Part shown: piece by piece, positions 24,641 to 34,069 of the stretch
Layout: every line of letters starts with the position of its first letter
How positions within the stretch are numbered: position 1 is the stretch's first letter
Source: Bradyrhizobium sp. KBS0727
Lineage (GTDB): Bacteria > Pseudomonadota > Alphaproteobacteria > Rhizobiales > Xanthobacteraceae
Assembly (NCBI RefSeq): GCF_005937885.2
Contig: NZ_CP042176.1
Location: forward strand, 806,001-870,000
Length of the DNA: 64,000 nucleotides
Direction of reading: 5' to 3'
Position numbers and translations under genes: made by a program
The notes under the pieces: model-generated
What the model was told of the DNA's origin: nothing
What the model saw: only the letters and a program-made list of their open reading frames with translations
Databases searched by the model: none

Positions 24641-25554
24641 GTTTCCTCCCGTCCGCCACCGCGGCCATGCGCTTCCAGCGCATCGAGAAAACAGCGTACC
24701 TTGGCCGGAACGAACTGGCGGGCCGGCAGCAGCGCGTGCACGTTGAGCGGCTCGCAGACATGATCCGGCAGCAGCCGCTGCAGCAATCCCGCCGCCACAG
24801 CCGCGTTGGTAAAGCTCGCCGTCACCCGCAACACGCCGAGCCCGGCGAGCGCCGCCTGCAACCTTATGTCCGCATTCGAACTGACCAGTCGCGCCTTCTG
24901 CACGGTGAGATGTTCGGTGACGCCTTCAGGCGTGGTCAGCGCCCAGGGCGCGTCATTCGGGGCGGTCAGCATCGGCAGCCGCGCAAGGTCTTCCAGCGTG
25001 TGCGGCGCGCCGAATTGTTCGAGCAGCGCAGGTGCGGCATAGAGGCCGCGTTGCAGCGACGACACCCTGCGGATGACGATCCCGGTCGGGGGCAGCGGTG
25101 CCTCCAGCATCGCAAACACGATGTCGTAATTCTCGGCGACCGGGCTCACGATCTCGTGCTCGACATCGATCCGGATCGCCAGATCCGGGTAGCGATTCAT
25201 CAATTCGCAGGCCACGGGCCCGGCATGGTGCGCGCCGAATTCGTAGGGCGACTTGATGCGCAGCGTGCCTGATATGGCGCTGCTCATCGCCAGCGCCTCG
25301 CCATGGGTATCGTGCAGTGCAATGAACAGCGGCTTGACCCGCTGATAGATGGTGTCGCCGGCATCGGTCAGGCGAAGATGCCGCGTGGTCCGCTCGATCA
25401 GCCGCAGGCCCAGATTGCCTTCCAGTCGCTGCACTGCAGCACTGAGGCTCGACTTGGGATGCCCAAGCACGCGCGCGGCGGCGCTAAAGCCGCCGTGCTG
25501 AACAACCTCGCAAAACAGCTCCCAATCGCGCCAGTCCATCCGGCAATCGTCCAT
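24637..25554 (-). CDS. LysR family transcriptional regulator
   Basis: 305 residues. The winged helix is at the N-terminus (GGFSAAARVLGHPKSSLSAA, QRLEGNLGLRLIERTTRHLR), followed by the periplasmic-binding-like effector domain. It belongs to the subgroup typified by DsdC/PerR-like acid-free LTTRs with a conserved GTLRIKSPYEFG strand. A second ATG five codons in (MDWRDW) may be the true start. The stop overlaps the esterase ATG, an unusual same-strand, translationally coupled arrangement that suggests the regulator serves the esterase gene. Confidence 0.9.
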   Translation of the reverse strand: MDDCRMDWRDWELFCEVVQHGGFSAAARVLGHPKSSLSAAVQRLEGNLGLRLIERTTRHLRLTDAGDTIYQRVKPLFIALHDTHGEALAMSSAISGTLRIKSPYEFGAHHAGPVACELMNRYPDLAIRIDVEHEIVSPVAENYDIVFAMLEAPLPPTGIVIRRVSSLQRGLYAAPALLEQFGAPHTLEDLARLPMLTAPNDAPWALTTPEGVTEHLTVQKARLVSSNADIRLQAALAGLGVLRVTASFTNAAVAAGLLQRLLPDHVCEPLNVHALLPARQFVPAKVRCFLDALEAHGRGGGREET

Positions 25555-25630
25555 GTGGCGGGACAGTGTGTCCAGGGAATTCGGATACTCGCCGCAATCC
25601 CGATGACATAGAAGACATAGAAGATGACGC

Positions 25631-25737
25631 TAGAGCCTCTTCCGTTCCGATGGAATCGGAACGGGGCTCCAGGTTTTTGATTTGACGCGTTTTCTTGACG
25701 CGAACCGGTTTCCACTTCGCTGGAAAACGCTCTGACG
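25631..25737. repeat. Intergenic repeat, family F copy 1
   Basis: Contains CCGTTCCGATGGAATCGGAA and GACGCGTTTTCTTGACGCG, ending TCGCTGGAAAACGCTCTGA. It lies directly in front of the Rieske oxygenase gene. A truncated relative is at 60205-60304. Confidence 0.75.
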
Positions 25738-25779
25738 AAAAAGAAAAGCGTTTCGCAAAACACGAGAGGGAGGAACGGC

Positions 25780-26844
25780 ATGTCGGACGACGGAATCTTT
25801 CTGCGCGATACCTGGTACGTCGCGGCCTGGAATCATGAACTGATCGACGGCCGCAAGCTCGCCCGCACCATCCTGGAACGGCCGGTGGTGATCTACCGCG
25901 GTGCCAGCGGCAAGGTTGTCGCGCTCGACGACCGCTGCTGCCACCGTGCCGCGCCGCTTTCGATGGGCCGCATCGAGGGCGATGACATCAGGTGCATGTA
26001 TCACGGCATGAAATTCGAGCCGGGCGGAAAGTGCATCCAAATCCCCGGCCAGGACATGATCCCGCCAAAACTCGGCGTGCGCAGCTATCCGATCGTCGAA
26101 CGCTACAACCTGATCTGGATCTGGATGGGGGATGTCGAGAAAGCCGATCCGAACCTGATCGTGGACTATCCGCCGCTCGCCGATTCCAAATGGAGCGGTC
26201 TGCCCGGCTATATGCACTACAAGGCGAACTGGCTCCTGATCGTCGACAACCTGAGCGACTTCGCGCATCTCGCCTTCGTGCACACCCACACGCTCGGCGG
26301 CTCTGAGGAATATGCCTACAAGACCAAGCCGGTCGCGATCGAGAAACTGGACGACGGCTTTCGCGTCGAGCGTTGGCACATGGGTGCCGAGCCGCCGCCA
26401 TATCTCTGCAAGGTGATCGCGAACAAGACCGACAAGGTCGACCGCCGCAATATCGGACGGATGCTGGTCCCCGGTATCTTCCTGCTCGATACGATGTTCG
26501 CACCGGCTGGGCAGGGTGCGGAGAAGGGCGTTCAGGTTCCGGGCACGCGGCAATTTCGTAACGCCCAGTTCATGACGCCGGAGACGCGCAGTACGACGCA
26601 TTTCTTCTGGAATTACCTGCACGATTTCGATCTCGACAATCCGAACATCGCGCTGTCGCTGCGCCACAGCCTCGAAGAGGCGTTCAACGAGGACCTGGCG
26701 ATCATCGAGGCGCAGCAGAAGGTGTTCGACGTCGATCCGAACTATCAACTGCTCGCGATCGGCGCCGATGCGGCGCTGACGTATTTCCGGTGGGTGCTGG
26801 CAAGAAAGATCGAGGCGGAACGGGGCGCGGCGAAAGCGGCGTGA
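25780..26844 (+). CDS. Rieske non-heme iron oxygenase, alpha subunit (vanillate demethylase-like)
   Basis: 354 residues. The Rieske [2Fe-2S] ligands are Cys53/His55 (DRCCHRAAPL) and Cys72/His75 (RCMYHGMKF). The mononuclear iron site is seen in DNLSDFAHLAFVHTHTLG (about residues 156-172). Size and order resemble VanA, which O-demethylates vanillate with a separate ferredoxin reductase. No reductase gene is adjacent, so electrons must come from elsewhere. It is monocistronic; family F and family C repeats flank it. Confidence 0.9.
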   Translation: MSDDGIFLRDTWYVAAWNHELIDGRKLARTILERPVVIYRGASGKVVALDDRCCHRAAPLSMGRIEGDDIRCMYHGMKFEPGGKCIQIPGQDMIPPKLGVRSYPIVERYNLIWIWMGDVEKADPNLIVDYPPLADSKWSGLPGYMHYKANWLLIVDNLSDFAHLAFVHTHTLGGSEEYAYKTKPVAIEKLDDGFRVERWHMGAEPPPYLCKVIANKTDKVDRRNIGRMLVPGIFLLDTMFAPAGQGAEKGVQVPGTRQFRNAQFMTPETRSTTHFFWNYLHDFDLDNPNIALSLRHSLEEAFNEDLAIIEAQQKVFDVDPNYQLLAIGADAALTYFRWVLARKIEAERGAAKAA

Positions 26845-26867
26845 GGTGATGGAGATGCAATTGAGTC

Positions 26868-27009
26868 GTCATGCCCGGGCATAGCCGTCCAAAGGACGGC
26901 GTCGCTTCCGCTCGCCTATGCCCCGGGCATCCACGACCTACGGGCATCCACGACTTATTTTCTTGCTGCTCCAAAGACGTGGATGGCCGGGACAAGCCCG
27001 GCCATGACG
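26868..27009. repeat. Palindromic intergenic repeat, family C copy 2
   Basis: GTCATGCCCGGGCAT at the left, CCGGGCATCCACGAC in the middle (partly duplicated), GTGGATGGCCGGGACAAG and CCGGCCATGACG at the right. It lies between convergent genes. Confidence 0.85.
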
Positions 27010-27031
27010 AATGCTATCGTCCGTAGTAGCG

Positions 27032-27382
27032 TTACTTCGCCGCGATGACCATGATCTCGACATTGTACTGCGGCGCCGCCAGCTTGGCTTCGACGGTGGC
27101 GCGGGCCGGGGTATTGCCGGCCGAAATCCAGCCGTCCCACGCCGCGTTCATCTCCGGAAAAGTCTTCATGTCGGTGATGTAGATCGTCGCCGACAGCAAT
27201 TTCGTCTTGTCGGTGCCGGCCTTGGCGAGATGGCCGTCGATGATCGCGAGCACGTCCTGCGTTTGCTCGGTCACGCTTTTCCCGGCCGCCTTGCCGGCGA
27301 CCACGCCCGCGAGATAGACGGTGTTGCCGTGAACGACGACCTGGCTCATGCGAGGTCCGACTTCGAAACGCTGGATGGTCAT
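27032..27382 (-). CDS. RidA family protein (enamine/imine deaminase)
   Basis: 116 residues, a single YjgF/YER057c/UK114 domain: VVHGNTVYLAGVVAG, TEQTQDVLAIIDGHLAKAGT, ATIYITDMKTFPEMNAAWDG and PARATVEAKLA with the Arg that anchors the substrate carboxylate in canonical members. RidA proteins drain reactive 2-aminoacrylate. This one diverges in the C-terminal EIMVIA strand. It lies downstream of the FAD dehydrogenase on the same strand (81-base gap), perhaps in one transcript. Confidence 0.9.
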   Translation of the reverse strand: MTIQRFEVGPRMSQVVVHGNTVYLAGVVAGKAAGKSVTEQTQDVLAIIDGHLAKAGTDKTKLLSATIYITDMKTFPEMNAAWDGWISAGNTPARATVEAKLAAPQYNVEIMVIAAK

Positions 27383-27463
27383 ACTGCTCTCCTGATCTGT
27401 GAGGCCGGTTACTTAGCGCGCCGATGCGCCCCGCGCCACTGCGTTATTGCACCGACCCCGGCG

Positions 27464-29122
27464 TCAGGATGCCGCCTTCGCCGCCGCGCGCCCGGCGTTG
27501 CGGCCGGAGAACAGGCAGCCGCCGAGAAAGGTGCCTTCCAGCGAGCGATAGCCGTGCACGCCGCCGCCGCCGAAGCCGGCGGCTTCGCCCGCGGCGTAGA
27601 GTCCAGGGATGATCTGGCCGTGATTGCCGAACACGCGCGAGTCGAGATCGGTCTCGAAGCCGCCCAGCGTCTTGCGGGTCAGGATGTTGAGCTTCACCGC
27701 GATCAGCGGCCCGTGTTCGGGGTCGAGGATCCGGTGTGGTTTGGCGGTGCGGATCAGTTTGTCGCCGATGTAACGCCGCGCATTGTGGATGTTCATCACC
27801 TGCGCGTCTTTCACATAGGGATTCGTCATTTCGCGGTCGCGCGCCTCGATCTGCGCCTTTATGGAATCGAGTTGCAGCAAATTGTCGCCGGACAGCGCGT
27901 TCATGGCTCTGACGAGATCGGCGAGGTTGTCGCGCACGATGAAGTCGGCGCCGTGCTGCTTGAACGCCTCGACCGGCGCCGGCGCGCCCTTGTTGGTGGC
28001 GCGCTTGATGGTCATGCGCCAGCTTTTTCCGGTGAGATCCGGATTCTGTTCGGAGCCGGAGAGCGCGAATTCCTTCTTGATGATGCTCTGGGTCAGGATG
28101 AACCAGGAATAGTCGTGGCCGGTCGACATGATGTAGTCGAGCTGGCCGAGCGTATCGGAGCCGGGAAACAGCGGCGCGGGCAATCGTTTGCCCGTGGCGT
28201 CGAACCACATCGAGGACGGGCCGGGCAGGATGCGGATGCCGTGGCGCGGCCAGATCGGGTTCCAGTTCCGGATGCCCTCGACGTAGTGCCACATCCGGTC
28301 GCGGTTGATCAGCCGGGCGCCGGCCGCTTCGGTGATGCCGATCATGCGGCCGTCGACATGCTCGGGCACGCCCGAGATCATGAACTTCGGCGGTGTGCCG
28401 AGACGCTTCGGCCAGTTCTGCCGGACCAGGTCGTGATTGCCGCCGATGCCGCCGGAGGCGACGATCACCGCCGGCGCGCGCAGGGTGAAATCGCCGACCA
28501 CCTTGCGCGAGGAGCTCTTGCCGCGCTCGACGGCATCCGGTTCGAGGACCGCGCCGCTGACGCCTTCGACGGTGCCGTTGGTGACGATGAGCGCATCGAC
28601 GCGGTGGCGGAACTTGAACGTGAGCCGGCCGCGCTTCTGGGCTTCGCGCGCGCGGCGTTCGAACGGCTCGACGATCCCGGGACCGGTTCCCCAGGTGACA
28701 TGAAAGCGCGGCACCGAATTGCCGTGGCCCATGGCGTCATAGCCGCCGCGCTCGGCCCAGCCGACCACCGGAAAGATGCGATGGCCCATCGCGCGCAGCC
28801 AGTCGCGCTTCTCGCCGGCGGCGAAGGCGACATAGGCCTCGGCCCACTTCTTCGGCCAAAGATCCTCGTCGCGGTCGAAGCCCGCGGTGCCCATCCAGTC
28901 CTGCAGCGCCAGATCGTGGGAATCCTTGATGCCGAGCCGGCGCTGTTCGGGGCTGTCGACCAGGAACAATCCGCCGAACGACCAGAACGCCTGGCCGCCG
29001 AGGCTTTGCTCGCCTTCCTGGTCCAGCAAAATGACGCGTTTGCCGGCGTCGGCGATTTCGGTGGCGGCGACCAGCCCCGCCAGTCCGCCGCCGACCACGA
29101 TTACGTCTGCGTCCTGAGCCAT
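27464..29122 (-). CDS. FAD-binding dehydrogenase (3-ketosteroid dehydrogenase/fumarate reductase flavoprotein family)
   Basis: 552 residues. The N-terminal Rossmann motif is ADVIVVGGGLAGLVAA, then LDQEGEQSLGGQAFWSFGG; the C-terminal FAD motif is PGLYAAGEAAGFGGGGVHGY. The middle domain carries the family's capping region. It resembles the group annotated as KsdD-like FAD-binding dehydrogenases; the substrate is unknown. The start MAQDADVIVV is preceded by GGGAGGACGCG, while the upstream extension of the frame looks non-coding. Confidence 0.88.
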   Translation of the reverse strand: MAQDADVIVVGGGLAGLVAATEIADAGKRVILLDQEGEQSLGGQAFWSFGGLFLVDSPEQRRLGIKDSHDLALQDWMGTAGFDRDEDLWPKKWAEAYVAFAAGEKRDWLRAMGHRIFPVVGWAERGGYDAMGHGNSVPRFHVTWGTGPGIVEPFERRAREAQKRGRLTFKFRHRVDALIVTNGTVEGVSGAVLEPDAVERGKSSSRKVVGDFTLRAPAVIVASGGIGGNHDLVRQNWPKRLGTPPKFMISGVPEHVDGRMIGITEAAGARLINRDRMWHYVEGIRNWNPIWPRHGIRILPGPSSMWFDATGKRLPAPLFPGSDTLGQLDYIMSTGHDYSWFILTQSIIKKEFALSGSEQNPDLTGKSWRMTIKRATNKGAPAPVEAFKQHGADFIVRDNLADLVRAMNALSGDNLLQLDSIKAQIEARDREMTNPYVKDAQVMNIHNARRYIGDKLIRTAKPHRILDPEHGPLIAVKLNILTRKTLGGFETDLDSRVFGNHGQIIPGLYAAGEAAGFGGGGVHGYRSLEGTFLGGCLFSGRNAGRAAAKAAS

Positions 29123-29409
29123 CGCGTCCTCCCCCAGCCGTTTTTGATTCAAGACCGCGTCATCGGGCGCGGTCAACGACAAATGGCCCTTGCCTGTGGC
29201 TGTGCCGCCACCTTCGCAACCGTAACCTGTTCCAGTTTGGGATTTTCCTGAGCCTCCGGTGCAGCGCCCCAGCAACACCTAATTTGAATTTGTTTTGAAC
29301 GGCCTTCGCCGCCTAGACAAAATCACGATCTCGAAAGACCTTGTCGTCAGTCTTGCATCACCAAGACAGTCAGATTCGGTTTCGACTTTTTTCGACTGGG
29401 GCTGGGGAC

Positions 29410-29895
29410 ATGAAGCTGTTGACGGGGTTGCTCGCAGCGGTGCTGCTGTTGGCGGGGGGTGGAGCGAGTCATGCGGTGGTTCGCATTGCTGACGACCGCG
29501 GCGGCCGGATCGGAACCTATGTCGACAAGTACCAGGGCCTGCGCACCTCGGGCGAAACCGTCATCATCGACGGCCTGTGCGCCTCAGCCTGCACCATCGT
29601 TCTCGGCGCAATTGCTCCCGACAAGATCTGCGTGACCTCGCACGCCAATCTCGGTTTCCATGCCGCCTGGGATTTCGGCGCCAACGGCCGCGCCGTCACC
29701 AATACCGAGGCGACGCAGATGCTGTATTCGATGTATCCGTCGCCGGTGCGGAAGTGGATCTCGGCGCGCGGCGGCCTGACCCCGCGCATGATCTTCCTGA
29801 GGGGCAAGCAGCTGCAGGCGCTCTACAAACCGTGCTACCTAGACGCCCAGGCCTCCGTGCCCGCGCCCAAGCCGGCTGCTGCTTCCTCGCGGTAA
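29410..29895 (+). CDS. Exported ClpP/crotonase-fold-like protein (SAC motif)
   Basis: 161 residues: signal peptide (cleavage near ASHAV, residue 22), then a short domain with VIIDGLCASACTIVLGAI, the SAC element of periplasmic ClpP-like proteins (COG3904 type), and ANLGFHAAW, which could supply a His. The C-terminal tail is Pro/Ala-rich. Protease activity is not demonstrated for this group. A larger relative with the same motif is encoded at 55732. It stands alone after a 290-base gap. Confidence 0.7.
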   Translation: MKLLTGLLAAVLLLAGGGASHAVVRIADDRGGRIGTYVDKYQGLRTSGETVIIDGLCASACTIVLGAIAPDKICVTSHANLGFHAAWDFGANGRAVTNTEATQMLYSMYPSPVRKWISARGGLTPRMIFLRGKQLQALYKPCYLDAQASVPAPKPAAASSR

Positions 29896-29907
29896 CTATG
29901 CCCGACA

Positions 29908-30003
29908 TCATGGTTCGAGACGCGCGGCTTTGCCGCGCTCCTCACCATGAGGACCCTGCCAGACCTCATCCTGAGGAGGCGCGTTAGCGCCGTCTCGAAG
30001 GAT
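29908..30003. repeat. Palindromic intergenic repeat, family D copy 2
   Basis: TGGTTCGAGACGCGCGG, CTCACCATGAGGA, CTCATCCTGAGGAGGCGCG and GTCTCGAAGGATC. It occupies the first third of the 312-base gap between 29895 and 30208. Confidence 0.85.
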
Positions 30004-30036
30004 CGAGCCCCCGCTGCTGCCGAGCCAATCCTACTT

Positions 30037-30168
30037 CGCATCACGTGATCGGGCCTGCGGCCATTCTACTTTGCATGGGGTTGTTTTCGCGATTTTGTGT
30101 CCGACCCCTCCAGAGCACCCGGATGTACTGATCCCCCTCCGCATCACGTGATCGGGGCTGCGGCCATT
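30037..30168. repeat. Direct repeat pair with palindromic ATCACGTGAT core
   Basis: A 29-base unit occurs at 30037-30065 and again at 30140-30168 with one mismatch. Each contains ATCACGTGAT followed by CGGG and TGCGGCCATT. No gene is recognised between them. Confidence 0.8.
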
Positions 30169-30207
30169 AAGCTTGCCTGCCCGGGGAATGGGCCCTATCT
30201 CACTGAT

Positions 30208-30402
30208 ATGGTTCAGCCGGTTTCCACCCAGCTCGGCGTAATGGCGGCAACCCGGCCTCAGGGCAGGGTGGCCTCGGCCATCGTTTGGGCCGCCACCGGC
30301 CTCGGCGCGCTGTTCCTGCTCGGCGCGCTGGTCTTGTGGTTCCAATACGGCACCACGGTGTTTTTTGAGATGATTGCCGCCGGCATCTCGGCCTGCTTCT
30401 GA
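30208..30402 (+). CDS. Small single-helix membrane protein
   Basis: 64 residues from MVQPVSTQLG, with one strong transmembrane segment (VWAATGLGALFLLGALVLWF) and a short tail GTTVFFEMIAAGISACF. It ends 22 bases before the SCO gene on the same strand, so the two are probably co-transcribed; a role beside the SCO copper chaperone is inferred from position only. A longer in-frame start upstream runs through the direct repeat and is unlikely. Confidence 0.65.
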   Translation: MVQPVSTQLGVMAATRPQGRVASAIVWAATGLGALFLLGALVLWFQYGTTVFFEMIAAGISACF

Positions 30403-30424
30403 TCCGGCAAGAAGGAATTCCATC

Positions 30425-31015
30425 ATGGACCGGACCACCCGCCCGCTGGTGATTTTCGCGGCTTTCGCCGGCAGCCTCGTGGTGGGGCTCGTGATCATGC
30501 TGTGGGCGCTGGGCGGCTTGCGCAGCGCGACGGCCCCGGCCGCGATCGGGGGGCCGTTTCAACTGACCAACCAGATCGGCCAGGTCGTGACCGACAGCAG
30601 TCTCAAGGGCAAGCCGACGCTGATTTTCTTCGGCTTTACCCATTGTCCGGACGTCTGCCCGACCTCGCTGTTCGAGATTTCCGAGGTGCTGAAGGCGATG
30701 GGCAGGGACGCCGATCGGGTGAATGCCTATTTCGTCTCGGTTGATCCGGAGCGCGACACCGCGGCAGCCATGAAGGACTATCTCTCCAGCTTCGATCCGC
30801 ATCTGCAGGGCCTGACCGGCGATCCCGAGGCGGTGGCGAAGGTGCTGTCGGCCTACCGGGTCTATTCCAAGAAGGTCCCGCTCAAGGACGGCGACTACAC
30901 CATGGACCACACCGCGTTGATCTATCTGATGGATCGCGACGGCCATTTCGTCTCGCCGTTCAACCTGAAACGGACGCCGCAGGAAGCCGCGACCGACCTC
31001 AAACGGTATCTTTAA
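30425..31015 (+). CDS. SCO1/SenC family copper chaperone
   Basis: 196 residues: an N-terminal membrane anchor (LVIFAAFAGSLVVGLVIMLW) and a thioredoxin-like periplasmic domain. The copper-binding residues are Cys74 and Cys78 (HCPDVCP) and His162 (TMDHTAL). SCO proteins deliver copper to the CuA site of cytochrome oxidase or act in thiol redox. The start MDRTTRPL follows AAGGA. No oxidase genes are in the window. Confidence 0.93.
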   Translation: MDRTTRPLVIFAAFAGSLVVGLVIMLWALGGLRSATAPAAIGGPFQLTNQIGQVVTDSSLKGKPTLIFFGFTHCPDVCPTSLFEISEVLKAMGRDADRVNAYFVSVDPERDTAAAMKDYLSSFDPHLQGLTGDPEAVAKVLSAYRVYSKKVPLKDGDYTMDHTALIYLMDRDGHFVSPFNLKRTPQEAATDLKRYL

Positions 31016-31105
31016 CCTGCAACCGACGGTAAACGCCGCAAAACGGCCCTCGCATCGCAGGCCGGATGGTCTATAAGGCCATCAAATTCCACAGACATTC
31101 CGGCC

Positions 31106-32026
31106 ATGCCACGCCCGACCGCCCTGTTGTCCAACCTTAGCCTGTCTCGCACCTTCAGCGCCTTGCTGGCGGGATGGGCGATCACGGCTGTATTGGCGGT
31201 CGTCGTGTCCAGCGGCCCGGCAGGCGCCCAGACCCTGCCCAAGCCGCCGGTCGAGGCCGCCCCGCAGGCGGTGCCCGGGTTCTGGGACCCGCGGCGGCGT
31301 CCGGACCGGCCCGACCTGTCGCGCCTCACCGTGATCCGCTTCCTGACCGAGACCGATTATCCGCCGTTCAACTTCACCGGGCCGGACGGCAATCCGGCCG
31401 GCTTCAATGTCGATCTGGCGCGCTCGCTGTGCGACGAGATCAAGGTCACCTGCACCATCCAGATGCGCCGGTTCGAGACGCTGGTCGACGCCATCACCTC
31501 TAATCGCGGCGACGCCATCATCGCTTCATTGGCGGTGACGCCGCAATTGCGTGCCCGGCTCGATTTCACCGATCCCTATTACCGCGCACCGGCCCGCTTC
31601 GTGTCGCGGCGCGATGCCGTGATGCCGGAAATTCGCCCCGAATATCTCGAAGGCAAGAAGATCGGCGTCATCGCCGGCACCTCGCACGAGGCCTATCTGA
31701 AGGCGATGTTCACCGACGCCGAGATCAAGTCCTACGCCAATGACGACGCGCTGCGGCTGGCGCTGCGGCGGAGCGAGGTCGATTTCATTTTCGGCGATGC
31801 GATCGCGCTGGCGTTCTGGATCAACGGCACCGATTCGGCCGAATGCTGCGCGTTCTCGGGCGGCCCCTTCGTCGAGAGCCGCTATTTCGGCGAGGGCATC
31901 GGCATCGCCGTCCGCAAGGGCAACGACCTGCTGCGGCAGTCGCTGAACTGGGCGCTGTTCCGGATCTGGGAAAAAGGCCGCTTCACCGACCTGTGGCTGC
32001 GCTATTTTTCGATCAGCCCGTTCTAG
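31106..32026 (+). CDS. Periplasmic solute-binding protein, family 3 (amino-acid type)
   Basis: 306 residues with a long signal region (hydrophobic LLAGWAITAVLAVVV, cleavage near PAGAQ, residue 41). The SBP_bac_3 signature is present: FLTETDYPPFNFTGPDGNPA, GFNVDLARSLCDEI, DAIIASLAVTPQLRARLDFT and the C-terminal GIGIAVRKGNDLL. No permease or ATPase gene is adjacent, so it is an orphan binding protein or works with a distant transporter. It begins 90 bases after the SCO gene. Confidence 0.88.
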   Translation: MPRPTALLSNLSLSRTFSALLAGWAITAVLAVVVSSGPAGAQTLPKPPVEAAPQAVPGFWDPRRRPDRPDLSRLTVIRFLTETDYPPFNFTGPDGNPAGFNVDLARSLCDEIKVTCTIQMRRFETLVDAITSNRGDAIIASLAVTPQLRARLDFTDPYYRAPARFVSRRDAVMPEIRPEYLEGKKIGVIAGTSHEAYLKAMFTDAEIKSYANDDALRLALRRSEVDFIFGDAIALAFWINGTDSAECCAFSGGPFVESRYFGEGIGIAVRKGNDLLRQSLNWALFRIWEKGRFTDLWLRYFSISPF

Positions 32027-32040
32027 AAGTTTGAGACTCC

Positions 32041-32121
32041 GTCATTCCGGGATGGTCCGAAGGACCAGACCCGGAATCTCGAGATTCCGGGTCTGGTGCT
32101 AACGCACCATCCCGGAATGAC
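32041..32121. repeat. Palindromic intergenic repeat, family A copy 4
   Basis: GTCATTCCGGGATGGTCC to CACCATCCCGGAATGAC around CCCGGAATCTCGAGATTCCG. It fills most of the gap before lysS. Confidence 0.85.
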
Positions 32122-32185
32122 GGCTTCACCACCGTTTTGCTTTTCGACGCGGAAGCGCTAGTTTCCGCGGCCTTGGAGACCTCTG

Positions 32186-33826
32186 ATGTCCACGATCGAC
32201 CTTGCCGCCAGCCCGAACGACTTGCGGGCGCTCGCCGAACAATCCAACGCCTGGCCGTTCGAGCAGGCGAAAGCGATCGTGGCGCGGCTGAAGAAAAGCC
32301 CGAAGGACGAGGTGCTGTTCGAGACCGGCTACGGTCCGTCGGGGCTGCCGCATATCGGTACCTTCGGCGAGGTCGCGCGCACCACCATGGTGCGCCATGC
32401 GTTTCGTGTGCTCACCGAGGACAAGATCAAGACCAAGCTGCTGGCGTTTTCCGACGACATGGACGGCCTGCGCAAGGTGCCGGACAATGTGCCGAACAAG
32501 GAGCTTCTGGAAAAGCATCTCGGCCGGCCGCTGACGCGCGTGCCGGATCCGTTCGGTACCCATGACAGCTTTGGCGCGCACAACAACGCGCGGCTGCGCG
32601 CCTTCCTCGACACCTTCGGCTTCGACTACGAATTTGCGAGCTCAACCGAGTACTACACCTCGGGCCGGTTCGACGCCGCGCTGCTGCGCATGCTGGAGCG
32701 GCTCGATTCCGTGATGAAGATCATGTTGCCGAGCTTGCGCGAGGAACGCGCCGCGAGCTATTCGCCGTTCCTCCCGATTTGTCCGCGCACCGGCATGGTG
32801 CTGTATGTGCCGGTCACGGCGCATGACGCCAAGGCCGGCACCATCTCCTATGAAGATCCGGAGACCAAGGAGAGCGTCACGGTTCCCGTGACCGGCGGGC
32901 GTTGCAAGCTGCAGTGGAAGCCGGACTGGGCAATGCGCTGGTTCGCGCTCGGCGTCGACTACGAAATGGCCGGCAAGGATCTGATCGATTCGGTCAAATT
33001 ATCGGGCAAGATCTGCGCGGCGCTCGGCGGCACGCCGCCGGAGGGGTTCAATTACGAACTGTTCCTCGACGACAAGGGCCAGAAGATTTCCAAGTCGAAG
33101 GGCAACGGCCTGACCATCGACGAATGGCTGCGTTATGCGTCGCCGGAATCGCTGTCACTGTTCATGTATCGCGAGCCGAAGGCGGCGAAGCGGCTGTACT
33201 TCGACGTGATCCCGCGCAACGTCGATGACTACCAGCAGTTCCTCGACGGCTACACGCGGCAGGATGCCAAGCAGCAGCTCGCCAATCCGGTCTGGCATAT
33301 TCATTCCGGCCAGCCGCCGAAGGCCGACATGCCGGTCACGTTCCAGTTGTTGCTGACGCTGGTGTCGTCGTCGAACGCGGAAAATGCCGAGACGCTGTGG
33401 GGCTTCATCGGGCGCTATCGTTCGGGCGTCACGCCGCAGACGCATCCGAAGCTAGATGCAATGGTCGGCTACGCCATCAACTACTACCGTGACTTCGTGG
33501 CGCCGACCAAGCAGTTCCGCGAACCGACCGACGGCGAGCGCGCAGCATTGCAGGATCTGCGCGATGCACTGTCCAACATGCCGGCGGGTTCATCGGCCGA
33601 GGATATCCAGAACGTGGTCTACGAGATCGGCCGCCGCGAGCCGTTCTTGGATCCCGTCAAGAAGGGTAAGGACGGCCGACCGGGCGTTTCGCTCGACTGG
33701 TTCAACATGCTCTACCAGGTGCTGCTCGGCCAGGAAAAAGGCCCGCGCTTCGGCTCGTTCGTCGCGGTCTATGGCGTGCAAAACTCAGTCGCGATGATCG
33801 ACGGCGCGCTGGCGCGGAGCGCGTAA
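32186..33826 (+). CDS. lysS: Lysyl-tRNA synthetase, class I (archaeal type)
   Basis: 546 residues. The class I signatures are [13 protein letters not shown] (HIGH-type) near residue 50 and [15 protein letters not shown] (KMSKS-type) near residue 300. Class I LysRS replaces the class II enzyme in most alphaproteobacteria, so the gene is expected here. The C-terminal part is the helical anticodon-binding region. It is monocistronic; the 237-base gap after it contains nothing I recognise. Confidence 0.95.
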   Translation: MSTIDLAASPNDLRALAEQSNAWPFEQAKAIVARLKKSPKDEVLFETGYGPSGLPHIGTFGEVARTTMVRHAFRVLTEDKIKTKLLAFSDDMDGLRKVPDNVPNKELLEKHLGRPLTRVPDPFGTHDSFGAHNNARLRAFLDTFGFDYEFASSTEYYTSGRFDAALLRMLERLDSVMKIMLPSLREERAASYSPFLPICPRTGMVLYVPVTAHDAKAGTISYEDPETKESVTVPVTGGRCKLQWKPDWAMRWFALGVDYEMAGKDLIDSVKLSGKICAALGGTPPEGFNYELFLDDKGQKISKSKGNGLTIDEWLRYASPESLSLFMYREPKAAKRLYFDVIPRNVDDYQQFLDGYTRQDAKQQLANPVWHIHSGQPPKADMPVTFQLLLTLVSSSNAENAETLWGFIGRYRSGVTPQTHPKLDAMVGYAINYYRDFVAPTKQFREPTDGERAALQDLRDALSNMPAGSSAEDIQNVVYEIGRREPFLDPVKKGKDGRPGVSLDWFNMLYQVLLGQEKGPRFGSFVAVYGVQNSVAMIDGALARSA

Positions 33827-34069
33827 GTTTTTCCTTCTCCCACCCAACTCGGGTTCACCCGCGTTGGGGCATACTAATCTGTCGAAGTCGGATAGATCCG
33901 ACTTCGATGGGAGAAGGGAAAATCTTCGCCCGCTGCGACGGAGAGCCGCAAATCGAGATAGCAGGCCCCCGGCAAAATCAGCCGCGGCCGGCCTGAATTG
34001 CGTTAGACTGTTGGCTCGCAGTCCAGGCCTCCGCAGAGAGGCCGGCTATAGCTCAGCAGGAGGATGCCT

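Noticed and set aside
27011..29251. Plus-strand open frame of 746 codons
   Set aside because: Antisense shadow of ridA and the FAD dehydrogenase in high-GC DNA; its protein is Arg/His/Asp-rich with no domain, and it lacks a ribosome site.
34021..34069. tRNA-like GGCTATAGCTCAGCAGGAGG before the aldolase gene
   Set aside because: It resembles a tRNA D-arm start, but no anticodon arm, T arm or acceptor partner follows; the stretch is the ribosome site of the aldolase gene.
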